Below are positions 1 through 4,078 of a DNA stretch of 6,536 nucleotides, piece by piece. The stretch's first letter is position 1, and every line of letters starts with the position of its first letter. Source of the DNA: JACQFK01 sp964604905 (GTDB taxonomy: Bacteria; Planctomycetota; MHYJ01; JACPRB01); assembly GCA_964604905.1 (NCBI GenBank), contig CAZSCC010000681.1, positions 1 through 6,536 of the forward strand, in the 5' to 3' direction. The position numbers and the translations under genes were made by a program. The notes below the pieces were generated by a model. That model searched no databases, was not told the DNA's origin, and was given only the letters and a program-made list of their open reading frames with translations.

Positions 1-117
1 CCGGCGCGGGCGGGCTTTGACGCCTGATTCCCTGCGCTTCCCCTCTTCCCATACCCCTTCCCTCCTCTCCTCCCCCCTCATCCTCGCTTCTCATCCCCGT
101 TTGAAGCTACTATCCTC
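1..117 (-). repeat. Left copy of the ~118 bp flanking inverted repeat
   Basis: Read on the minus strand from 117 to 1, this segment matches 3786-3904 on the plus strand. The inner ~31 bp (GAGGATAGT..TTCAAAC.GGGATGAGAAG) agree at about 28 positions. The outer 20 bp (1-20 against 3885-3904) are identical. The middle is purine-rich on that strand in both copies but has drifted. The copy is cut by the window edge, so the second half of the terminator stem seen at the right copy is not visible here. On the plus strand, 37-98 is almost entirely pyrimidine. I see no gene in 1-195; frames here read through low-complexity sequence. Confidence 0.85.
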
Positions 118-195
118 CGGTACGAGTGGGGCCCGCTGCCGCCGGCGCGATGGCACTGGACAGGAAGGTGGCGGCGGAAGTACGATCCTGGAAAC

Positions 196-468
196 ATGAG
201 CGAGAAGCGACGGTTCCGGCGTGATGCCGCGCTGCCCTTCCAGGAGTTCGAGGGCCAGGTCGTCATCGTCGTCCCCTCGCGCCGCGAAATGCACCAGCTC
301 GACGAGGCGGGAACCTTCCTCTGGAACTGCCTCCGGGAGGCCCGCGACGTGCCCGAACTGGTCGAAGCCCTCTGCGGGGAGTTCGAGGTCGATCGCGACC
401 GCGCGGAGAAGGACGTCCGCGCCTTCGTCGCCGAGTTCGGAGAGAAGGGCCTCGTGCAGACCGAATGA
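196..468 (+). CDS. PqqD-family peptide-binding protein (RiPP recognition element)
   Basis: The 90-residue product has the length and pattern of stand-alone PqqD/RRE proteins. These bind the leader of a precursor peptide and deliver it to a radical SAM maturase in the cytoplasm. Visible features are a basic N-terminus (1-9), a beta-rich half with GQVVIVVPSRREMHQLDEAG (20-39), the typical FLWNCL helix (41-46), and the helical half DVPELVEAL..EFEVDRDRAEKDVRAFVAEFGEKGLV (51-87). The ATG at 196 is preceded only by a weak GGA, so the ribosome site is poor, but no better start fits the family length. Its stop overlaps the start of the next gene (ATGA, 465-468), which implies translational coupling. 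The adjacent radical SAM/SPASM gene makes a RiPP-chaperone role much more likely than one in PQQ synthesis; no other pqq gene is present. Confidence 0.92.
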   Translation: MSEKRRFRRDAALPFQEFEGQVVIVVPSRREMHQLDEAGTFLWNCLREARDVPELVEALCGEFEVDRDRAEKDVRAFVAEFGEKGLVQTE

Positions 469-1517
469 GGAGCGTGGAGTCGGATTCCTGCGGCGTCCTC
501 GACGACCTCCACGAGCGCGCTTGGCGGAACTGCATCCCCCTCCAGATCAGCCTCGAGCTCACCCTCGCCTGCAACATCCGCTGCACCCACTGCTACAACT
601 TCGACCGCGACCGCCCGCGGCCACTGCCGGCGCCGGAGCTCTCGTTCGAGGAGATCCGCCTCCTGCTCGACGACCTCCGTGCCTCGGGCACGCTCTTCCT
701 CGCCCTCACCGGCGGCGAGGCCATGATCCATCCCCGCTTCTGGGACATCCTGGACGAGGCGGCGGCCCGCTCCTTCGCCGTCACGCTCCTCTCGAACGGC
801 ACGCTCCTCACCGAACGGTCGTGCGAGCGGCTCGCGGGCTATCGCAACCTCATGGACGTAAGCCTGAGCGTCTACGGCGCCACGCCCACGACGCACGACG
901 CGGTGACGCAGGTCAAGGGCTCCTTCCGGCGTACGATCGACGGGGCCGAGCGGCTCCGCGAGCGCGGCGTCGGCGTGTCGCTCAAGTTCATCGTGATGAA
1001 GGCCAACGCCCACGAGACCGCCGGGATGGTCGCGCTGGGCGACTCCCGCGGCTTCACCTACGCCGTCGACACGACGATCACGGGACGCTACGACGGGACG
1101 AAGGGCAGCCTCGCCACACGCGTGGACCTGGAGACGGTCGCGGCGCTCTACCGCGGCCCGCTCCGGCCCCTCCTCGGGAAACGCGGCGCCGATCCGACGG
1201 ACGAGGAGTGGAAGTGCAACTGCGCCCGCGGGAACGCGGCGGTCTCGTCGGAAGGAAACGTTTACCCTTGCATCGCCGTCCCCCTTACGGCGGGAAACGT
1301 CCGCGAGCGGCGCTTCCCCGAAATCTGGAGGGACTCACCCGTGTTCCGGAGGATCCGCGGGCTGCGGCTTGAGGACTTCAAGACCTGCGCGCCCTGCGGG
1401 CTCAAGGAATGGTGCCAGCGCAGCGCGGGTGCCCCCGTGATCCTGCACGGGGACTACACGGGCGTGGATCCCTGGACCTGCGGCGAGGCCGCGGTCATCC
1501 GCGACATCCTCAGCTGA
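465..1517 (+). CDS. Radical SAM/SPASM peptide-modifying enzyme (RiPP maturase)
   Basis: This 350-residue protein should cleave S-adenosylmethionine to a 5'-deoxyadenosyl radical and modify a ribosomal peptide, commonly by C-S, C-C or C-O crosslinking or epimerisation. The radical SAM cluster motif CNIRCTHC gives ligands C36, C40 and C43. It is followed by the SAM-binding LTGGEA (81-86) and by LLSNGT (108-113). The C-terminal SPASM domain shows C253-x10-G-x4-C269, then C308-x2-C311-x5-C317, and a late C339; C251 is an extra Cys. The Cys expected four residues after C317 is Ala321, so one usual auxiliary-cluster ligand is missing. Length is normal for a PqqE/SPASM-type maturase. The gene overlaps the PqqD-like gene by four bases, and no Shine-Dalgarno precedes it, as expected for coupling. 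Its 3' end faces the methyltransferase gene across 7 bp. The exact chemistry cannot be read from the sequence. Confidence 0.96.
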   Translation: MRSVESDSCGVLDDLHERAWRNCIPLQISLELTLACNIRCTHCYNFDRDRPRPLPAPELSFEEIRLLLDDLRASGTLFLALTGGEAMIHPRFWDILDEAAARSFAVTLLSNGTLLTERSCERLAGYRNLMDVSLSVYGATPTTHDAVTQVKGSFRRTIDGAERLRERGVGVSLKFIVMKANAHETAGMVALGDSRGFTYAVDTTITGRYDGTKGSLATRVDLETVAALYRGPLRPLLGKRGADPTDEEWKCNCARGNAAVSSEGNVYPCIAVPLTAGNVRERRFPEIWRDSPVFRRIRGLRLEDFKTCAPCGLKEWCQRSAGAPVILHGDYTGVDPWTCGEAAVIRDILS

Positions 1518-1524
1518 CGCTCCG

Positions 1525-2556
1525 CTACCAGATCAGCTTCTCGTTCAGGCAGAGCGACTTCACCCGCCACACCGCCTCCCGGTAGGGGACGCCCTTCATC
1601 AGCCGCGCGATCTGGCCGATCGTGCGGCGACCGTCCACGAGCGCCAGCTCCCGGAGCTGCTTCGCCCGCGTGCGCGGGAGCCTCGGCACGTCCGATTCCT
1701 TCAGCGCCAACTGCGAAAGGGCGAGCTCGTCGGCGAGGTCGGATCCCTGCGCGGGAAGGTCGTTGAACCGCCAGGTGTAGCTCTCGCGCCCGTGATACTC
1801 GAGGTGGAAGTCCACGATTCCCTCGAGGCGGGCGGGGGCCGGAAAGAGCACCGGCACCCAGCTCGTGCCTCGGAACGAGTTCAGGCGCACGTTCGGGGAT
1901 AGCTGCGCGTCGAACCAGACCCCCACGCCGTCGGCCCGCTTCACCCGCCAGCGGCCGTCGAGGCGGACGGGCAGGTCCGCCTTCCCGACGTCGGACCGCC
2001 AGAGCCGCTTCACCGGGGCACAGAGGCGGGGCCTCTCGAGCGCGGAGAACTGGTGAAGCGCCATCGCGCGGAGGGCCTCCAGCTTGACCCCGTACTTCCA
2101 CCGGGACGGCCCCCCGAAATGGAGGGACGGAGCGGCCATGAGCGAGAGGGCCGAGGGAACCGTGCGGCCGTCCGGCTTGAGAAGCCTCCGCCGCGCGTCC
2201 GCCATGGTCTCGAGGATCGCCTCGTCGAAGACCGCGTTGCCGAGCACCTCGGAGACGACGACATCCACCCGCCGGGGCAGCCTGACCTCGTGGGACGGGG
2301 CCTGGATCACGGTGAGGCGGTCCTCCACGCCGTTCTCGCGCGCCGCCAACCGCGCGACCGCCGCGATCGGGTGGTGGTCGACGGCGTAGACGTGCGAGGC
2401 GCCGTACTTGAGCGCGAACAGGGAGAGGATACCGCTTCCGCATCCGAGGTCCGCCACCACATCGCCGGGCCGGATTGTCTCGGCCAGCGCCCGGTCGAAG
2501 GCGCGCGTGCGCGCGACGTCGCCCAGGAGAGTGAGGTGGTAGCTGAGGGAGCTCAT
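1525..2556 (-). CDS. PRMT-fold class I SAM methyltransferase with C-terminal helical domain
   Basis: The 343-residue product resembles protein arginine methyltransferases. It starts with YHLTLLGDVARTRAFDRAL (6-24), like the PRMT motif h..ML.D..R...Y..A. SAM motif I is VADLGCGSGILSLFA (34-48), and VYAVD ends in the ribose-binding acidic residue D60. SEVLGNAVFDEAIL (102-115) resembles the double-E loop, with E103 and E112. A beta-barrel part has VWFD (213-216), and TSW (231-233) stands where PRMTs have THW. The last ~60 residues (284-343), with DGRRTIGQIARLM, look like a winged-helix or PqqD-like helical module. I chose the ATG at 2556 because the longer TTG start at 2652 would run through the small gene at 2585-2734 and add a low-complexity stretch. 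No clear ribosome site is seen. It is probably co-transcribed with the small gene 28 bp upstream. Substrate is unknown; a ribosomal-protein or small-molecule target remains possible. Confidence 0.88.
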   Translation of the reverse strand: MSSLSYHLTLLGDVARTRAFDRALAETIRPGDVVADLGCGSGILSLFALKYGASHVYAVDHHPIAAVARLAARENGVEDRLTVIQAPSHEVRLPRRVDVVVSEVLGNAVFDEAILETMADARRRLLKPDGRTVPSALSLMAAPSLHFGGPSRWKYGVKLEALRAMALHQFSALERPRLCAPVKRLWRSDVGKADLPVRLDGRWRVKRADGVGVWFDAQLSPNVRLNSFRGTSWVPVLFPAPARLEGIVDFHLEYHGRESYTWRFNDLPAQGSDLADELALSQLALKESDVPRLPRTRAKQLRELALVDGRRTIGQIARLMKGVPYREAVWRVKSLCLNEKLIW

Positions 2557-2584
2557 CGGCCGACGGACGGGAGAACCGCCGCGC

Positions 2585-2734
2585 TCACGAGACTCTGATG
2601 TTTCGGACGCAGCCGCGCCGGCCACGGGCGCGCCCGAGCTTGCCGCACGCAAGGGCTCGGCGCTCGTAGAGCTTCTCGGTCCGGATCGTGGGGGGCGAGT
2701 AAGGTCGCCGGGCGCGCGGCTTTTTCTCGGTCAC
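2585..2734 (-). CDS. Candidate RiPP precursor peptide (49 aa)
   Basis: A GTG-started ORF encodes 49 residues. The start is MTEKKPRARRP, then YSPPTI (12-17), then RTEKLYERR (18-26), ALACGK (27-32), and a tail LGRARGRRGCVRNIRVS (33-49). Cysteines are C30 and C42. The order Y-x-P-P-x-I, a charged E-K..E-R stretch, then ALAC and a short C-terminal core ending in Ser resembles small peptides I recall beside PqqD/radical SAM pairs in environmental bacteria. That resemblance is from memory and unverified. About 40 of 48 sense codons after the start end in G or C, as in the neighbouring genes. An in-frame TAA at 2744-2746 and the lack of any other start codon fix the GTG. GGAG lies only 2 bp before it, too close for a normal ribosome site. 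The likely leader is about residues 1-29 and the core about 30-49. The gene leads the methyltransferase operon. Alternatives are an unrelated small basic protein or a chance ORF. Confidence 0.72.
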   Translation of the reverse strand: MTEKKPRARRPYSPPTIRTEKLYERRALACGKLGRARGRRGCVRNIRVS

Positions 2735-2740
2735 TGCTCC

Positions 2741-2769
2741 ATCTTAGCGGGGCCGGGCGCGCTTGACAA
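2741..2769 (-). promoter_or_regulatory. Likely sigma70-type promoter of the precursor-methyltransferase unit
   Basis: On the minus strand TTGTCA (2769-2764, five of six to the consensus -35) is followed after exactly 17 bp by TAAGAT (2746-2741, four of six to the -10). The last -10 base is 6 bp from the G of the GTG at 2734, so transcription would begin at or very near the start codon. Spacing and position are good; the -10 itself is only moderate. Confidence 0.5.
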
Positions 2770-2793
2770 GGTCCGGCCCGAGCGAAAGGGAAG

Positions 2794-2812
2794 CGCGCCG
2801 CCGCGCGGCGCG
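2794..2812. other. GC-rich hairpin in the divergent intergenic region
   Basis: CGCGCCG (2794-2800) and CGGCGCG (2806-2812) form a perfect 7-bp stem with a 5-base loop. No T-run follows on either strand, so it is not a standard terminator. It lies upstream of the precursor promoter and between the two divergent transcription units. It could be an operator, a separator, or only a by-product of high GC. Confidence 0.4.
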
Positions 2813-2830
2813 AATAGTCCGGGCTGCTGG

Positions 2831-2883
2831 ATTCTCAATGCTTAATGCTTCCTCTCACCGTCGACGCTAAAATAGGCCCTCTA
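2831..2883 (+). promoter_or_regulatory. AT-rich patch, possible remnant promoter of the ABC exporter
   Basis: The sequence turns AT-richer than its surroundings just before the exporter start. It holds TAAAAT (2868-2873, five of six to TATAAT) 10 bp before the ATG at 2884, and a tandem 7-mer AATGCTT AATGCTT (about 2837-2850). No good -35 is seen at the right distance. It may be a decayed promoter, in keeping with the dead gene behind it. Confidence 0.25.
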
Positions 2884-3793
2884 ATGAGGCAGCTCCGGCG
2901 TCCTTTCCCTTAGCTCCGCCGCCACCGCCGGACATACCTCCTGGGGATGGCCATCGTCGTTCTGGCCTCCGCCTGTGGAGCGGTAGCGCCACCGTTGATC
3001 GGCTCTGCCGTCGACCGCCTCGCGGCGAATCGAATTCGATCTGCGAAACGATCTTTACGCCCACCTCGAGACGTTGTCGGCACGATGGTTCGACACGAAC
3101 GCCACCGGCGAGATCACCTCGCGCGCCATCAATGACATCGAAGGCGTGCGGACGATGCTCGGGATCGGCGTGATGGCGATCGTCTCGACCGGGCTTCTGT
3201 TCATCGCCTCCATGGTGATCATGTTCATGCAGAACCCGTTGCTGGCGGCGAGGTTCATGCTGTCGCTGGTCGGGGTGAGGTTCGTGATGGCCTGGACGGG
3301 AGCGAAGATGCACGACCAGTCCATGGCCGTCCAGGCGCAGCTCGGGGTCCCTTCCAGCCGCGCCCAGGAAAACTTTTCGGGCGCGCGGGTCGTCCGCAGC
3401 TTCATCCAGGAAGAACATTAAATCGACCGCTACCGCGCGGGCTGCGGGGAATACCGGGCCCGGAATCTCCGGCTCGCCCTCTGGCGCTCAGGTTCCTGGG
3501 CCGCCATCCTGATCCTGGCCGAAGGGGCGATGACCGTCACCCTCCTCGTCGGGGGCAAGGCCATCATCGGAGGCACCCTCACGCTCGGCGTGCTGGCGAC
3601 GTTCGCAGGGTATCAGTTCCAGCTTCTCTGGCCCAGGGTCGCGATCGGATGGGTCATCAGCATCGCCCAGCGCGGGGGCGCCTGCATGGGCCTGCTGGCA
3701 GAAATTCTGGACGCGAAGCCCTACTGCGACGATGCGCGCGCCGTTCCGAACGGCGCCCCGATCGAAGGGCGCATCGAGGCGCGGAGAGGATAG
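2884..3793 (+). pseudogene. Decayed ABC exporter (transmembrane domain only, ATPase lost)
   Basis: The translated remains match the type-1 exporter fold (MsbA/Sav1866-like). Frame 1 begins MRQLRRPFP, hits TAG (2911-2913), and continues in frame with LRRHRRTYLLGMAIVV...PPLIGSAVDRLAAN to about 3030. The reading then moves to frame 2 at EFDLRNDLYAHLETLSARWFD (from 3032). About 50 residues, roughly the second membrane helix, are missing between the two parts. Frame 2 carries the conserved TGEITSRAINDIEGVR coupling region, RVVRSFIQEEH, then TAA (3419-3421). It runs on as IDRYRAG...TLGVLATFAGYQFQLLWP...LLAEILDA to a TAG at 3791-3793. The reading ends where the nucleotide-binding domain should begin; no Walker A, signature or Walker B motif follows. 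The break coincides with the right inverted repeat. An intact form could have exported the peptide made by the neighbouring genes (inference). Confidence 0.92.
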
Positions 3794-3904
3794 TCGATTC
3801 AAACAGGGATGAGAAGGGGGAATCCTGCGGGAAAGGAGGGGGGGGAGGAGGGGTGAAAGAGGGAGGATCGGGGAACGTCAGGCCTCAAAGCCCGCCCGCG
3901 CCGG
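3786..3904 (+). repeat. Right copy of the flanking inverted repeat, purine-rich
   Basis: This is the inverted partner of 1-117: nearly identical inner ~31 bp, identical outer 20 bp (3885-3904), and a diverged purine-rich middle. It starts inside the last codons of the broken exporter and ends within a terminator stem. The middle has an 8-G run and four G-tracts (3829-3853) with short spacers, a potential G-quadruplex on the plus strand. No gene is seen between 3794 and 4078. Confidence 0.85.
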
Positions 3905-3990
3905 AGGCGCGGTCTTTTTTCCCAGAGAGGAGCCCGGGGTGGTTTCGTTGCACTCTCTTATTGAAAACGATCGGTTCCCCCGATCCTCTC
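3861..3990. repeat. Inverted repeat arms around the terminator
   Basis: GGGAGGATCGGGGAAC (3861-3876) pairs with 3974-3990 (GTTCCCCCGATCCTCTC), with one bulged base and one G-T pair. The arms enclose the terminator at 3896-3920. The right arm can also fold locally as GATCGG (3969-3974) with CCGATC (3980-3985). The left arm lies inside the flanking repeat. Confidence 0.5.
3896..3920 (+). terminator. Intrinsic terminator pointing out of the locus
   Basis: CCGCGCC (3896-3902) and GGCGCGG (3906-3912) form a perfect 7-bp GC stem with loop GGA. It is followed by TC and six T residues (3915-3920). An AAAG upstream (3887-3890) can pair with CTTT for a further weak extension. It would end rightward transcription from the exporter. 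The left part of the stem belongs to the flanking repeat, so the left copy probably carries the same signal just outside the window. Confidence 0.85.
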
Positions 3991-4013
3991 ATTTCCGTTT
4001 TTCTAGCCGAGCC

Positions 4014-4026
4014 GGGGCTTCGCCCC
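4014..4026. other. Short GC hairpin downstream of the FGE-like gene
   Basis: GGGGC (4014-4018), loop TTC, GCCCC (4022-4026). On the minus strand it follows the stop of the FGE-like gene by about 50 bp. No T-run comes after it in that direction, so it is at best a weak or factor-dependent end signal. Confidence 0.3.
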
Positions 4027-4078
4027 TGCACCCCAAGTACTCAAAGGACAAAGAGACAGAGCGTCATTACGGAGAGGT

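Noticed and set aside
101..113. TTGAAG and TACTAT as promoter elements for the PqqD-like gene
   Set aside because: They are too close together to act as -35 and -10, and both lie inside the flanking repeat and are shared with its right copy.
149..223. 24-residue ORF from the ATG at 149 overlapping the PqqD-like start
   Set aside because: It has no leader-core features, no ribosome site and runs into the PqqD-like gene; I see no support for it as a peptide gene.
78..1013. Long minus-strand open frame opposite the PqqD-like and radical SAM genes
   Set aside because: It lies wholly opposite genes with clear family motifs, is very rich in Arg/Ala/Glu, and shows no domain; it is a high-GC shadow.
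221..1372. Long plus-strand frame overlapping the radical SAM gene
   Set aside because: Composition is dominated by Arg, Pro and Ser with no motif, and it crosses two well-supported genes in another frame.
1454..2443. Second minus-strand frame overlapping the methyltransferase
   Set aside because: The methyltransferase frame has the SAM motifs; this one is low-complexity Arg/Gly/Ala sequence.
2557..2652. Upstream TTG start that would lengthen the methyltransferase by 32 residues
   Set aside because: The extension is low-complexity and overlaps most of the candidate precursor gene; the PRMT-like homology starts just after the ATG at 2556.
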